Part shown: positions 1-15,200 of the stretch, one piece after another
How positions within the stretch are numbered: position 1 is the stretch's first letter
Layout of the letters: each line of letters opens with the position of its first letter
Origin: Phytoseiulus persimilis
Taxonomy: Eukaryota; Arthropoda; Arachnida; Mesostigmata; Phytoseiidae
Assembly (NCBI GenBank): GCA_037576195.1
Contig: CM075104.1
Span: 12,850,211 to 12,914,210, forward strand
Reading direction: 5' to 3'
Length of the DNA: 64,000 bases
The notes under the pieces: model-generated
What the model was told of the DNA's origin: nothing
The model's database searches: none
The model's input: only the letters and a program-made list of their open reading frames with translations
Position numbers and translations under genes: made by a program

Positions 1-3000
1 GATCAGAGTCCGAGGGCCGAAAGATCATCCTTCTGGTCTGAGGTATGACGGGAGATGAGAAGAAAGAACACGATTTTACATCAACCGAATGAATATCAAC
101 GGTAGTTAACGCCTGGGTCATACTTCCAGATATTGCACACGCCCAGTTTGTGGGCAAAGAAACCTGAAGGAGAGAACATCACGCTTACAGCCCTTTCAAA
201 CAGTTCAGCAGATGTTTCCATGTGCGGATATTGTTAGCAACTTGATCGGAGTCGCACGTGTTATAAACTTTTGAACTATGAATGAATTTGTACAAATGAG
301 TGATGTCGTAGGATTAGTTTTCTTAGGGACAATGCGTACTTCTACTCAGCCGAGAAGATGAAAGATAAAGCTCCACTCCTTTCTGAAGGTTCGGTATCAT
401 CCCTCGCCCGCAGAATCAGACTTCTCTCGCGTCGCTTTTTTTCTTAATCGGCCAAGCCACTGGTGGGACCACATTGTGGTGATCTATAAAAACTGCGAGA
501 ATCTCGATACGGGATTTCGCCGTATTACGGCGCTCCGGAAAATAAACCCCTAAATATGGAATCGCGGAACATATTCTTCGCATCACGGAAGTATGGGAAA
601 TGAAACTCATATGAATAGATGATGTTTCCTGCACGAAATATTTCAAATAACTTTGCTAAGATATTCGGCCAACCGGTATCCGGTACTCTTGGCTGCGCAA
701 CGGCAAACACAATCAATATCGCTTCATCAAGAAGTGGGGTGTGGATCTGGGTGGGATCATTCTCCGCAATACGGAATTATGGGACAAATTTCCCGCAACG
801 GGGTAATACGGAGATGTTCTCGTAAGCCTTGATACGGATATAGATGTCTATGCCTGTCTCTGGAGCTTGCTCTCCGTTCCTGCGAGAGTGCGCGTACGAG
901 ACCTTCCTGTAAAACTCGAGGATGCATACTTCCGGTCGGCGAATGCTCACGCATTCAGCCGTGGGCGAACACATCTCCCTCTCGAAATCCTCAATCGGTT
1001 TAGCCGGAATTCGTCGGTGTCGGGTATTGGGCTGAAGCTCTCTGCGGGTGACCACAAATAGGGTGGAGATTTCGGAGATGTTTCCGACTAAAACAGGATG
1101 AGGTTTTGAGTGCTTCAGTTCAGAAGTCTTTCGTGGCAGAAAACTCGCGATTACGACCCCCGTTGCTGTCATTAATCGAAGCAGCAGATCACCACCCTCC
1201 TCCGGTATCCGAAGGGATTCTCCGCGACTCCGATGTCAAAAAAAAAAAGATAACCACCCTCAGAGGCTTTCCGATCGGAGAGCTCAGGTCAGACACGAGG
1301 ACCAAGTGTTATTCCTGAGATTTCCCAAGAAGAACGTGAAAACCGGCGGGGTAAAATCGACTCGTCAGATCTCCCCGTGTCGCGAATTCCGCCCAGGCAA
1401 CTCGCGACGGAAGGTCTGCCGACTCCCTGAGAAATCGTTCAGGAACTCCTTGAGGAACCAATGAGGCAAACCAGTTCGCAATAATGATTTTCGACATATT
1501 GAATGTGCTATTGGCTCGTGAGGAAGAGTCGCGGGAGAATGAATCTGGCGACACTCAGTAGCTTATGTGAATCGCAATCCTGATGACATCGGAACGGGAG
1601 TCCTTTGACCCCTCGAAGCAGGCGCAGCGCCCCCCTGAACGTCGATCCCGGCTCTGAATGCGCACGGCCGACATATCAGATGGTGCAGACTATCGCGATG
1701 TCCGCTGCACTGGAAAAAAAAAACGTTAAACTGAGAGTGAAATAGCTGCGGCGTTTCGCCTCTGGCGCTCAAAATGCCATGGGATAACGAAACTCATCGA
1801 AGGCACTCGTTTTCCCATATTTTCAATCGAATGCTGTCCAGGTTATAATCGGTGCCTGAGGGAATTCAACTGACTCGACCACGAGTACGAGGCGTCTGGG
1901 CTACGAGCTCGGATATAATATTCATGTGGGAACAGAGGAGCCCTTATGAGGTGTCCAACACAGACTCGCTCACGGGACACTTGACGACGAGCACTTGTCC
2001 CGGACCGACATCAATTTTTTTTTGGATGTACACAAGGTCGGACCAGAACTTGAAAACAATGCAACGTGCAAAGTACGCGTTTCTCAGAGATACATCGCGA
2101 GGGCCCAAGTCTCGAGGTGAGGCTCTAAATAGATGAGGGAAGTAGCACGATCCTCTCGGAGGGATCGAAGGAGGAACGAATCTGTAATTATTCCCGATTT
2201 TTGCTCCGATTCAAACATGAGTCGTTTCCCGACGGACAGCGCAACCATCCCATGTTCTTGAATCGGCTCGTTGAGGTAGCTGTGAGTCACTGCAAGTTAA
2301 TTGCTCATCGACGAGCGTCTTAGTCAATGTTTGATCCGATCGTAAGGTGCACCATATGGTGCTGCTGTGGGATGAGCTAGGTGACTGAGGCACTGGCTGC
2401 GGTGAGGGTGCTAAAGGCCGGGTGAAAGCCAGCATCATATCAAGTATTCATGTGGGAAACTAGACCGAAGCCATTCATATGTCACTGCTCGCTGCGGGAG
2501 GAGCGACCCACTTAACGTGAGGCTGGGCGGTGGGCCGCGGGAGTCGGCCTTGTATCATTCTACAGCTTCGCTGCAGGTGATTCAGCATCCAACGAAGTCT
2601 CTTTTCCCGCTTCTGGCGGGGAAGTCGGACGACTGCTAGAGATTGATAATCCTATTCCAGAAGCCGGATGGATACTTCCCGGATGCAGAGTTCTTGCTGA
2701 TAACGGAAGGGGAGTACCATCGAACACTGGACATTATGCCATGTAATAAGGCAGAAATCGATGTCTGGTAGTCGCTCGAGCTTGAGCTGTACTCCCCGCT
2801 CCTCACCCTCTAAATCGCATTTTTCGGATTTCGAGTGCTCCCGCGCACGTTGGCGCTTTTCAGAAGGTGCTTGCTGGGAAACTCCGTCAGCAGAAGTGGA
2901 ATGGCTCATTGGAAATGTCTTCTCCAATGATCCAAATGCGAATACAATATTCGCCCTGTTTGAATCCTCCTTTGTTCTTCGCTCCACCCTATCGCCAAAA

Positions 3001-5941
3001 GCGAACGTATCATCTGCTTAATCACCTCAAATGCGCCTCCGCAACCGCAGGATATTCTGTGCCGAATGCATCCAATGCTCCTCCGCAGATCCGACGCGCC
3101 ATTACAGTTCATCATCAGAACCGAAACTGCTCCATAGCTCCTCTCTCCGAGAATGATCCTCATGGAAATTCGATGCCGCGGGAATTTCATCGCCGAGAGG
3201 AGCCACCGCACAGAACACACCCATCTCTGCGAAAAAAAACTGGCGGCTCGTAATGGTTCCAAATGAAGCGCCCTCCCCGAAAATGGAAAAACTGATTTCA
3301 GATTCGCTCTTCTCGGCTCTCGGTCGAAACCTCGATCGGATGGTGCCTGTCTCCATTATCTTGAATTCATGGCGGCGCTACTACCAGATTTCGACGGAAC
3401 GTTGTCGAGTTTGAGCGCTGGCGTATGAGCAGCCTTTTGAGACTTCCTCGCATACCACCGAAACTCATACTCAACCTTGAAGCCGAGGTATTCTACCTAA
3501 AAATCGTGAATTTTCGCTGACGAGATCGCGATTCGGACCTCGAAGCTCCGACCACGTAGGGTACTGGGATTCCATCGAATATCCTTCTATTTGCAGAGCT
3601 CAATTTCTAGAACTGGGTAGACTGCTGGATAAGATCCCGAAAGCAACACTCTCAGCAATCATAGTAGTGTCGCTGAAAAAGGTTTTATGCAAGTTCGGGA
3701 TTTTCGCATCTTCTGGAAACTCTCGATCATAGATGGAGTTAGTTAACAAAACGCATAAACTGCGAGCTTCGATCCGAGAAGCACAAGTGAATGAAACATG
3801 ACATGAGTTTGGACGCGGTTTCGGTTCAAATTCGATGCACGCATCTTGCGACAATGAGCGTTTTCCCCAGTGCGTGTCCCTAAGATTCTACAAGCTGACG
3901 TCACCAGTGCGTGTGGAATCACTCCGAGACCGTTTCTCTCGTGTGTCGATCTCTCGGAAACCAACCATTCGAGCTCCTAGAGATATCGGCCGATTTGAGG
4001 CATCGAGCCGCCGTGCCACACATTCCAAAGCCTCAGAACGAAGCTGGGCTGGGCGGCATTCTGAACAGACATGCTAGTTTGTAGAGATTCGAAAGCCACC
4101 ATTTTTGAAATTCGGATATAGCTTTCCTCGTTTACATGATCTCTCGGAATTCCTGCCAGCCTGTGGCTCTGTTTGACCCTCCCGTTGGGTCCATCGCATA
4201 AGTTCGTGCGCGTTTTGAGTCCACGGTTGTGAGCCTCCGCGGGGCAGCAGCCCTGACCCGTATGCTGCGCGATCCAGCAGTAGAAGCGCCTCAGCTTCCA
4301 AAATCGTCCCCATCCACCAGTTTTCTCAACTTTTCCGCCTCAAAACGCACTCTAGCAACGTTCCCGTGGGCCAACTTCGATGCCGAGTTGATTCCACCGT
4401 GTTGTTCTTATCTCACCAAAAACGACAATCGAACAACACAGAACGATTGTGGACGGGGTGGACACAAACGAATCCTCCAATCAGTATTCCTCTTGTTCTC
4501 AGCGAGCCAGACGTCAGGTCTATGCGAGCGAATGTCTGTCTTGCCTGGCTGGCTGACTGACTGGCCGCCCTCGCCGGTCGGCCGCTCGGTCGGTCGGCCG
4601 CCTGCTTGTTTCTAATCAGGTTATAAGACGAGCAAATCTTGAATTCCTGTTGACATATTCATGCCCTGCTTGTCTCTATTCCTGCTGAGTGACAGAGACA
4701 CGGAGATAACTGGTACACTCCCTTCAGGTTTCGCAAAGAGTAGACGCAGGGTTAGCCCGGCAGGCCAGAGAAGCTGACACCGATCAACAAAGCGCTGCTA
4801 ACCGAGTGGGTGAGTGAATCAATGAGCGAGGCCCGTTTCCCTGACGCCAGCAGCCTTCCTGACTTCCTGCGTGAAAGTGAGTATCTGCGCGCGGGAACCG
4901 CAGGAACAAGCATCTTATCTCCTCTGAATCGGAGGGTTCGCTTCTGGGAGCGAAACTCTCCCGAGTCCTCTCGCGTCGAAGAGGGTGCCGCCGGCTCCGC
5001 TCGCTGGCTGCTAACGTCACAAACTCAAGCGAACAGCAGCGGAGACGACACTGAACATAACCAACGCGGCCCACCCGGAGCGGAATTTTCAGCGCTCCGG
5101 CAAGAGCAGCAAAATATGAGCCGAGTCTGAGGAGTTGATGGCAACTCGGTGATTTTTCAACCTCAATGGAGCACGAGTCTAGCCACCCCAGGCACATTTG
5201 CTTTTCTTGCGCAGGTTCGTAATTTGCATCGGAGCTCCTTCATTTGCTTTGATCAGAAGGACGAGGGAGGAGGAGATTCAGGAGGACCTTCTCCCTTCGT
5301 CGTCGAGAAATCCGCGACAAGCCACGTTCACACACTGTCATCCATTCCTCCGTTCGTCATCTATCCATCCTCTCTTTGTGACGAGCTTACTAGCCTGCTT
5401 TGAAAAGGTGCAAAGGACACAAGGGAGAAAGGAATATGAATTGTCCCAGAGGCTCCTTCAAAAGGAACAATGATTGCTCGGCGGAAAAACTTCACAATGA
5501 CGTGCAAGGCGAAGCCAAGACGAGGAGGAGAATAAAAAATACACCCGCGCGGTGAGGTGGTGGAAACGGGTTTGTGTTTGTCGTTCGGGAAATCCTCAAA
5601 CACGTCTGCCGCTCATCTGCTCGTCGGTTCGTGGTGGAGGATCCCGGCTCCAAATTCACGGGAGCTCGGCCTGCGGACGAATCATCCGGGAATTGGACAA
5701 CGTCGACGAGGGGTCGACCATGCCCCCCCCCTCCCCCGGCATAACGCGGTTTCTGGCTGTGAGAGTCCGTGGTAGAATTCCACTCTGAGGCGAAGCGGCT
5801 TCCATCTAGGCTGCTTCCATACCCGAAGCTCGACCGGCCACGCCACTGAGAGTTACATATTCTCCAATTCCCAGCTCAATAATCTCGATCACTTCTGCGT
5901 CCTGCGGCGGCCGCTAGGGAGTCTTTTCCTAGGATGGAAAG
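1..5941. other. No gene recognised
   Basis: Only short, overlapping frames without domains, signal peptides or splice-consistent joins. Contains the tetranucleotide tract at 4.54 kb. Confidence 0.5.
4541..4612. repeat. Imperfect 4-base-period tract
   Basis: Successive GGCT, GACT, CGGT and CGGC units. The same style recurs at about 6886-6918, 7068-7090, 13397-13447, 19371-19432, 22869-22898, 23568-23592 and 34091-34109. Confidence 0.6.
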
Positions 5942-6241
5942 ATGAGCTCAGCTGATGTTGATGGCTCCAGCCCCGGGCATCCGAGGAACATGCTGAGCCT
6001 CTACAGCGTTGCTCATCCCAAGTTCTTCGTGGCTGCTCCCGATACAGAGCTCCGTCAAGTTGTGGCATTCGCTGTGGCTGGAACGCCGTGGAAAACCAAC
6101 GAGCAGGACTCCGATCCCGCTCCTCTCGGAGTCGACTCGAAGCTTCGCTCGTTCAACCTTAGCGCTGTCGTGCAGAACTCGCGCAAACCGACATCAGATT
6201 GGTTTGGAGTCAAGCTGCAGGCCAAACTCGCCTCCGGGTGA
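5942..6241 (+). CDS. Hypothetical 99-residue ORF or exon
   Basis: Starts with ATG nine bases after an acceptor-like TCTTTTCCTAG and runs to TGA. Codon choice is even and protein-like (MLSLYSVAHPKFFVAAPDTE, then RSFNLSAVVQNSRKP). A GTGATC just at the stop could be a weak donor. No signal peptide, membrane segment or known motif. It is the best coding candidate in the first 20 kb but could be chance. Confidence 0.33.
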   Translation: MSSADVDGSSPGHPRNMLSLYSVAHPKFFVAAPDTELRQVVAFAVAGTPWKTNEQDSDPAPLGVDSKLRSFNLSAVVQNSRKPTSDWFGVKLQAKLASG

Positions 6242-9200
6242 TCGGACTTGTGGTAAATAGGCCGAAAAGAAGGCCAAGATGGAAACCGCTGGATATACCA
6301 ACACTTGCAGGCCTCGATTCTTGACCGGGTTCGTGGTCGTTCTCGTCTCTTGATCGCGGCATAGTGTCGGAGGTGGCACGGCTGCAGAGGAACAAATTTC
6401 TGCTCTCGAAATATGGCTCGAAAAATTCTGGAACTTCTTAGAACTTGCGATGTTCTGGGCTCCTGAAGAGATTTCGATCCCAAGGGGTTCAAGCACCGAG
6501 TTGGAGTTCCGAGCTGGCAGAACCACTCGCCCCATTGGAAATCAGTTCGGTATGCGAGACTGACTCCGAACAATTTGCGTGTTTGAGCGAAAGTGGAATT
6601 TCGCAAAAAGGGCACAAAGGGTCGCCTGCACAGGAAAAGCACGAGACGAGCGTTCGAACGCCATCCATGCCCTCGAGCGCGCGAAGTGCTGCTGCTGTCG
6701 CTCTCGTCGAGCTTCTTCTATCGCGGCCGCTGTCGTCGTGTGCCGCTCCTGTGGCGGCCGGGGCCGACGAAACCCTCCGCGGCCGCCTGCTAAATGTATT
6801 TACATACAAATCTGGCCATTACTCGTGTCAGCCTCCGGCACAAAGTCTATCCAATAATATGCTTTTAGCATAAATGCCATCTACTGTGTCAGTCAGTCAG
6901 CCAGTCGCTCGCTCGCGGAGCGTGCACCCATCCGGACGGTCCGTGCTCCTTTCCGCGGCTAACTTTTGTTCCGGAGTTGGCAAAGCGACGCCGTATAAGT
7001 TTTGATTACTGTCCGTCGGACCAATGAATCTCACGAGCCGCGATCTCGACGCTGCGCCGGGCTTCTTGCTCGCTGGCTGGCTGGCACGCTCTCCGCTGAA
7101 AAACGACCCCAAAAACTAAAAGGCTTCGGCTTTGTTCGTCTTCCGGTCGAAAAACTCGTCCGGGACACGCCTTCAAGGACCCACCATCAGCACCGCTATC
7201 GGCATCGTCATCGCGACCGCCACACCATCGGTACCACACCCTCGGCTGTTTAGCCAGATGTCGATCTGTTATTGCTTACAACTGACTGAGAGGAATCCAA
7301 AACGATTATGATGTTAACCGGCGATGTCGCCTTCGCTCGAGGTGCTCTTGGGATCGCCGCGCCGACTCTGCAACCCGCGCTCGGGCAGAGTGTTGCTGGT
7401 GGTGGGAAACCGGGCACTGTATCGAATCCTTTTCCCAGCAAAAGGATTCCTTTCCGAAACGAATCCGCAGCCACAGATTTTGGCCTAATTTCTCGCTGTA
7501 CATTTGAGGAGTTTTCCGCTTGGCGACCCAGCGAAGTGACTGATGTGGCTCGCGGTCAAAAAGAAAAAAAGTCTTCTATCATCATCTGGATTCTTCTCTT
7601 ACGCGCGCACGAGCAGGCGAGCTGTGAAATCGATAGCAATGGAGAAGGAATGGTTCTCACAATTTATTCCCACAACAGGCCGTTAATGGTATCTGCCTTG
7701 GATTTCATCCGCTCTATTTGGACTTGTCCATCGTTTTCTCACTTTCTCCTCTGACATGTTTCTCGGATCGTTGTTCCTCATCTTCAACGAATTAATATTG
7801 TTTGCCCAGCGCCGTACTACAGAGCAAGTGGAGGTGAATTTCGATTTCTTCCCACTTTCAGGAGCTTCAGGAGTGAATTTCCCGCTCATCAAACGAATGG
7901 AAATGATTGAATCGCATCGATTGGATTACGATCGGATGCGAAGCTTTTTCTCACATTAGTTACCAGTTAAGGGGATAAGGTTGGTTAGTGGAGGAGTTTT
8001 TTTGGTAGCGCATCGGGCGTGGGAGGGAATGGCTTTCGATTTGGTTTAGCGAGTCAACGCTATCGGTTAGACCGCCTCCTCCACAGCGGAGGCTTCAACT
8101 AGCTCGAACTATCTGGGCGCTCACTATTTTGACAGCTGCATGGCGCGCGATAGCCGACGATTCCGATCAAGACCTATGAGTCTTTCTTGCTTAGAATTTC
8201 GGGGAAAAAGTCGCACATAGGGAGCCCTTTCCAGAATTCAGTATTGCCAACGTAAACGGCATCGACAACTGGGCGTTTCGGGGCGTACCCTTTGATCTGA
8301 TTAATACATTGCACGTCAACAGGCACGTCCGACAACCTCTCAGGAGCGGGTTCCGCAAGTGCCGGACCGATAGCTAATATTGATCTACAATCATTAACGT
8401 CGAAGGAGAGTCATTTTGTGCTGATGCTAAGATGCCGCGACGAGGAAAACCTGAGCTAGAGCTCGTGCAACGCGATATTCAGGAAGATGGATCGAAACCA
8501 AGGCAGCCCGGCTCTATCCGGTAATAACGACACGCCCAACATCGTCTTCTTGACCGAGCAGTGCACTCAGACTCAGGATATGGCGAATTACGTGACCATC
8601 GCAAACGATTTCATCGCTTTTCGAAAAATTCCAGTGATTTCAATGAGAAAGAATCTATTTTGAGCAATCCCACGGGTCACAAGAGGGCTCATGCAGCTTC
8701 GACGGCGATGTAGGTTGGGAAACTTGGATGTCGTTCTCGTTAACGGCGAAACAAAAGAAGAACGGCGATTGAAATCGAATGACAGAATGGGAGTCACATC
8801 AAAACAAAGGTTACGCGGGAAGTTGAGGGGTCGGGAAAGCCGCTCACTCCGCGTTCGGCCAATCGAGACATGAAGTTCGGAACAATCGTTTAGAATCGTT
8901 CGGTACGAGAGCCATCGCATATTATTGATAAATGCTGACCCCAATCAGCTTCGAAAGCGATTCGTTCTTTCCGGAAAGTTTCGAATTTCTTTTCTGCGGC
9001 AGCTCAAACGTCCCCTCTGATGATGAAGTATCCGTTTCCGGGATCGCTGGAGACAACGGATGTGCGGAAGTGGCTCTCGTCGCTGTCCTCGATCACGGCA
9101 GCTCTCAGGAAGTTCCCAGCACCTCCGAGAAGTCGCGCGACCGTTCTTGGGGTTCCCCACCATTTCCTGATCGCGAAGGACTTGCTGTGCTTGGAAAATA

Positions 9201-12200
9201 TCATCTTGGATTGCGGAATACGGCTTGTGATTCGTTCAAGATTAGTCTCTTAACTGAAGAGCAGAACGGATCGAGGGTCAACAAATAGCGACCCAGCTTC
9301 TGATCTCTGGGAAGGTGAGCCAATTATTCCGAGGGGAACTCGTAACACGTCACGAAAATCAGCATAACCAACAAATGTGCGCATAGGCCGTCGTAAGGTG
9401 AATAAGAAATTCAGACTGCCCAACTGAAGCGAATCGACCGAGGGAAAGTTGAGGATAAGTTACCATCGGGCTCTGAGAAACTTCGCTGAGCATTGTACTC
9501 GTCAGCCTAGCCTTGTTTGAGAGGAGAATGAAAAACATTCGATCTCGGGTTCCGGCGGGACTACGTTTGATCCTCTGACTGGCCGTTGCTGACCACGTTG
9601 ACGGTAACAGCTTCTTTTGACTTCGATGCATGCAGAATTTCGGTGTCTGAGAGGCTGATGCAATCAGGTTTCCAATCGTGTCCGAGATGTTTCCGATGTC
9701 GATGTCACGATAAAGATCATCTGAATCGAGTGCTCACCCGAACTTTGGATAGAACTAGCAACCGAAAATTCGTGAAGGAGCTTCGGATTGCAGCTCGGAG
9801 ACCGGGGAAGAGGCGCTCAAGTTCATCCAAAATCCATGTCCAGCAGCTCAGAAGTTTACTCGCCTCTCGATATTCCTTCGAGGGAGCGGATCAGTACGAG
9901 AGGGAGCGTTGCGTTGAGAGACTCCGCTGACTTTGAGAAAGTTTGGAATCATCCCCGGAATCTCTGCGCCGGAATCGATCGAGATTTTATGGTTGTCTGA
10001 CATCAGCCATGATTGCCCGTCGTACATGGACGTGGAGCTTGATTGAAGCCTTGAATCGTCAGGGAACAAGCGACCAGAAGAAGGTGTGGCCGCAACTTCT
10101 CTCAAACTTTGCCCCCTCCTTTGGAAACTGGGTGAACAGCGGAAAGCAGCGAAAACGGGCTTTGCGGAGCGTCGGCACGAGCTCTGGAACAAAGAGCTAT
10201 TCACGAACGGTGGCACTTTGTGCGGCTCGCAGACCAATAAAGAATTAATGTCGTCGCTCTGGAGTCATAAACATTTATGTCTCGAACCCATAGCCATGCT
10301 CGGTTCTCCGGCATCCCTTGTTCGCACTCAGCTAATGAAGTCCCTCACCCGCGACGCCGCATCCGCGATCTCCTCGTGGACTCGGGCCGGTGTGAGTTGC
10401 TTGGACTTGCGAGCGACATTCCGGGAGAAGGACTGATTCCTCCCTGAATCGTCGTCCCTCAAGGGGACACTCAGCAGTTGCACATGGTAATTCTCATGTT
10501 TTTTGGGGGATGGACACCGTTGAACATACTATGATTGTCCGACGGGCCAGTACGCTCAAGCTCGCGTCCGACGACAAGCTCTCCGCCTTGTGCTAAGATA
10601 TTTGACGACGATTGGACTTGCTGCCCTCGCACGTCACTAAGCCCACATTTCTTTTTTGGGTTTGAATCGGACCGTTCAGTCGACTTGAGATCTATCATTT
10701 CATTGTATCCTGACTCTTAGATTTTGGAGAATGGAGACGTTTTGGAATCCATGATCCCGAGTTAACTTGGAATGCTTCGTGTTTTAAACTTTGCCTGCGA
10801 TGACTGCAACAGTCACCGATCAAGATCAAGTGTTGGAGGGCGGGGGGAACTAAAAAAAAACGAGCGAACGAGGCTTGGAAAGCTGAAGGCGAAACGCTTT
10901 TCGCGAGAATTATTTTGATGGCTAGAGCTCTTGGCGCTCACCGTAATTTGGCTCTAAACTTCTCCCGCTTGCTTGTTTTGAATTTTCGAAACCGCGGTTC
11001 TCATTATCATCAGCGTGTAACTACATCAGCGTAAACACTCTCATGAAGAAGGTTTTGCTCGGGAAGCCTGTGTTCGACTGTTTTCCTTCATCGTTCACCA
11101 TGGCGTTCCTGTTGATAACTTGCCGCTGAACGGCTGAATCAGTTCCTCGGGCCTGGACTCATTCGAATCTGAGATTTTTTCTCCTTATCTTCTCCCCGCC
11201 GCGAATCCGAAGTGGGCAGTTTTCGTGAGGTTCCAACGGAACTTGGAATTCTCGAAACATAAGCCAGAACACGTCGAGTTCGTTATCGTTTCCTGTTCGA
11301 TTCCATCCAGGTGTATTCGCCGCATGCCATGGAATCGACCCTTATGGAAACCCACGAGGCCGCTGTCCGAGTGAATCGGAAATGACGTCGGAGGAGTAAC
11401 TTGACCAGCTCTCCTTCTTCCTGAGATGAGCTTTTTCACTCAGAACCGCTCTCTTTTTCTGGAGGGCAAATTGGCTCTGGTGATAACCTCCGAGCATCAT
11501 TCATCGATGATACGATCAATGTTCGTGGGATTTATGAGAAATACCTGGGCGTACGATCTCCACCGATGAGGCGGGCAATGAGGAATATGACAATACACTA
11601 TGGTGAATTGAAACGGGGATAAAATCCGTTGGGAGCACCCGATTTCAGCGTTTTCTATCGAGGTGGGACAACGGGATAGTGTCCAAGCAGCTGCATCTCG
11701 GGAGATAACTCGCGCCTGAGAACTGGGGAAGAAAGCTGGAAGAGAAGATGAGCATTCCCAAAACGGAACGCTCAGCCAGAAAAGACACACCTTACACTTG
11801 AGCTATGTGGGATTTTTTCCACTCCCGACGGCATCGCTGTTGCTGCTCTGAGGCAGTGCTGAGGTACTTTCACGGCACAGCGGTAGCATCCCTGGCATTC
11901 AGTCAGCCAATCGGCCGGTTGCTTATCTAGCCGCTTAGAAAAGAACGAGCGCTGCACCATTTCATTACGAGCTTGCCTCCTTCCAAGAGATGTTCCACTT
12001 TTCAGATGGTAATTCAACTCGGACGACTTCTGCTTCTCCTTTAAAACTTTTGTTTGGAGCAAATGTCCGCCCGCTAGACAGCCAGCCCGCGGTGCAAGCG
12101 GCAGCGTTTCAAAGGAAGTGTCTCCTTACCATTCAGGTGAAGACGTTAGGGGGAAACACACGCAGCCTACGCCGTTCGATGCCGATGACGCGTCGTGTGT

Positions 12201-15200
12201 GACTTCGTTTCGGTTCGAATCGGTTCGTTTGACGGATCACTGATCGACTCAAACGCCTACTATCCGACCACTCAGCGGCCTAGGGCGTTGATGACGCACC
12301 AGAGACGAGATTTTCGTTCATTCGAGCCATCACGATGATGCTTGACGGGGAAATGTCTCCCAGGAGGGACGGTCTCCCTACGTTTGGACCTTGATACTCC
12401 CCATTGACCCACGAAAATTGCGGACCAGAGCGTACGATGCGCACCAGCAACGGCGACACGAAAAGTTGTATGGGGAAAGGAGCGACGGTTGACAAATGCT
12501 GATCAAATTGGACTACACGTCTGAGCAAAGAACGACTTCCCGAGTGTGTTATTCAACAACAAACGACTGCACACAAGCTGGGGCCTGACTTGTTCGATTC
12601 AAGAAGTCGACGGAAGAGCTATCATCCAGTTTAACGCTCCATCTTCGAGGATCTTCACTTTTAGGAGCTCCTTGAAAGAAAATTCGAAACAGCATCTGAG
12701 GGAGAAGTACTGGACGCATCGGTGCCAGTCGTTCGAGGCCGTTCCTGACCATCTTCCTGACCATTCATGCCACAACGAGCTCATCGGCTCTCAGTGATCC
12801 GCTTCTTCTTCGTTCCAAACTGAAAGCTCCGCTTTCCTCTTCGTTTTTCCGCTCAAAAAGAACCGCGAACCAACCGGACAGTCGGCTTCTCTTCTCATGG
12901 GCATATGCTGCAGCTTGAGAGCTCTGACCAGCCGACCACTGTTCGGTCGAAGAGCGAGCGAGTGAGCGATTCGACCAGCTCTTTAATCGAGGTTCGTACA
13001 GCGACGATGGCAACGACTTGACTCAGGGAAAAAACAAGCTTTTCCTGATAGCTTGATTATTACCAAGTCCGAAGCGAGTGTGACCTCTTTGCAAAGTCGG
13101 CGTTTACAAATGAAAATTCTTGAGAATCTTACTAGCCCGTGTCCGTTTCACACACTCAAATCACGCGCGTACCCACGAAAAAACCCGAGGGACAGACTGA
13201 GGGTCCTAGCGACGACGTTGCGGAACTTCGTCAGACACCTGAACGGCAGGACGGACAGACAGCTCCGAAATTGCCCGTGAGAATTTCTTTTCTCTTTCAG
13301 ATCTCGCTCAGAAAACGTTCTCATCATGTTAAGTTGCTGAAATTTCGCGGTTCGACTGAAAGAAAAAGTGCCCGCAAGGACCTGAATTAGCTTTGGATGG
13401 TCGGTCGGTCCCTCATCCGCCTGTTCGCTCGCTCAGTCTGTCAGACGCTACGTAGAACTCCAATGAAGCTCCGTGAAGTTCTTGGACGGAACCAAAGTGT
13501 CGACGCTCGATCCAGATCTTTCATATGAGCGAAAAACAGCAGTTCCCAGAGAACTTTCGAGGATGAATCATTCTACGCGAGTGTGCTCGATTCGGAAGTC
13601 TGAAACTGGCCTAAGAACTCCTCCCCGCTACCGACTCCCGTGGCACAGCGAATCTTGAATCAAGCTCAGGAGCGACACATAATTCCAAACTGAGTTGATC
13701 CGTTCTCTTTTTTAAGTGGCGAATCATGCTTCGGGATGGGCGGGCGGGCGAGTGGTCGTTCGGCTGAGCAGATATTGGCTCGGGAACGCTCAGGTCTCTG
13801 GAGACGGTTGTCAGACCCTATGGGAGCAGTTGCTCGCAGAAGTGGCGGATGATTTATCCCTATCACGGTTGGAGGCAATCGACATCCATGGAAAAGATCG
13901 ATGATACCTTCAAAGATCCGAATGAATACGGGAATGAACGAACGAAGGGATGAATGGTGCGATAACGCCATGCGGAATACCTGGAAGAACAAGCGAAGCA
14001 ATGAAGGGGAGGGAAAAATTAAGAGAGAAATCCACCCCTGTCCGGTCGAATCGTTTTATTTGATGCTTCGCTCCAGCTCACCGATTCCTCTCCGAATAAC
14101 ACGCCGATCGAGCAGCTTCTTTCTGGTCTGCGTTCCCTGAACATGGCTCGAGGATTTTGCGCCGATCAAGTTCGTGACATGGCCGCGATTTCCATTTTTC
14201 TATTACTATCATGACCAACCAGCATCATCTCGCTTTTTCCTCTTCCAAAGTTTCTGTGAGTCAAGCTCCCGAACACCGTTCCGGGATTTGCGGCTGATTC
14301 CACGGAGATCTGTCTTGATCTACGTCTTTCTCCCGTCTTCGCACCTTTCTTCGATCTTGATCTTCTTCGCCGGGGAACATCACGAATGAATGGATTCATG
14401 GATGGATGTATTATTTGTAAGAAAATTAAATTATAAAACTGAGCGCGAACTCAAAAACCCGGGAGATATCAGGCCAGTAGAGTCTGTAACTTCCCATTCA
14501 CGACTGATAACATGCTCGTCCGTGAGTGGCTAGAGTCGCAACCGTTGTGTTTGAGTGTTTGACTGAGCGAGATCCATCATCGGAAGAAATCATGAGGAGG
14601 AAATAGATCTGGATCCGATGCCTCGCCGAACTTCGGACCTGATTTTGGAAGGTCTCGAGGCGGGAGCCTTCCTCGGAGTAACAACAATGTCCGGCGCAGA
14701 TCTGCCGTTGTGGTATGGTGCTCACTGACCAAAATACATCTCGTTGCTTGCCGGGGCTTGCGTCGGCGATCAACCAGCGTAAGGAAATTGATACGCTGAC
14801 ATGGCCGTTGAAGATAATCGATTTCCCGGGGACTCCTGAGCGTCATCTAGCTTTTCAGGCCGATCGGATCGTTCATCGGAAGAATCTCTGTCGGAAAACC
14901 TGCGGAAGGGTATGATAGAATGAGTTCGCCGACCTTACAGAGGAGGGCGGACTACTATGTCCGGAGAGAGCGGAGAACAAACGGTGGAAGAGCCATCGAA
15001 TAGACCATCATCGGAGTGTCTTCACGAGACTCCAGCGGATGGTCGCATCCACAGATAGCTGTTTCTCTATTCACTGATCTCTGCGTAATGAGACCAACAG
15101 GAGGAGGCATCTCGAGAGGTGAATCCGAAGATCGCGCATGAACCTGAAGAAGCAATTGTCACTTCCAATCCGAGCTACAGTTTCTGGAGCAGTTCAACTA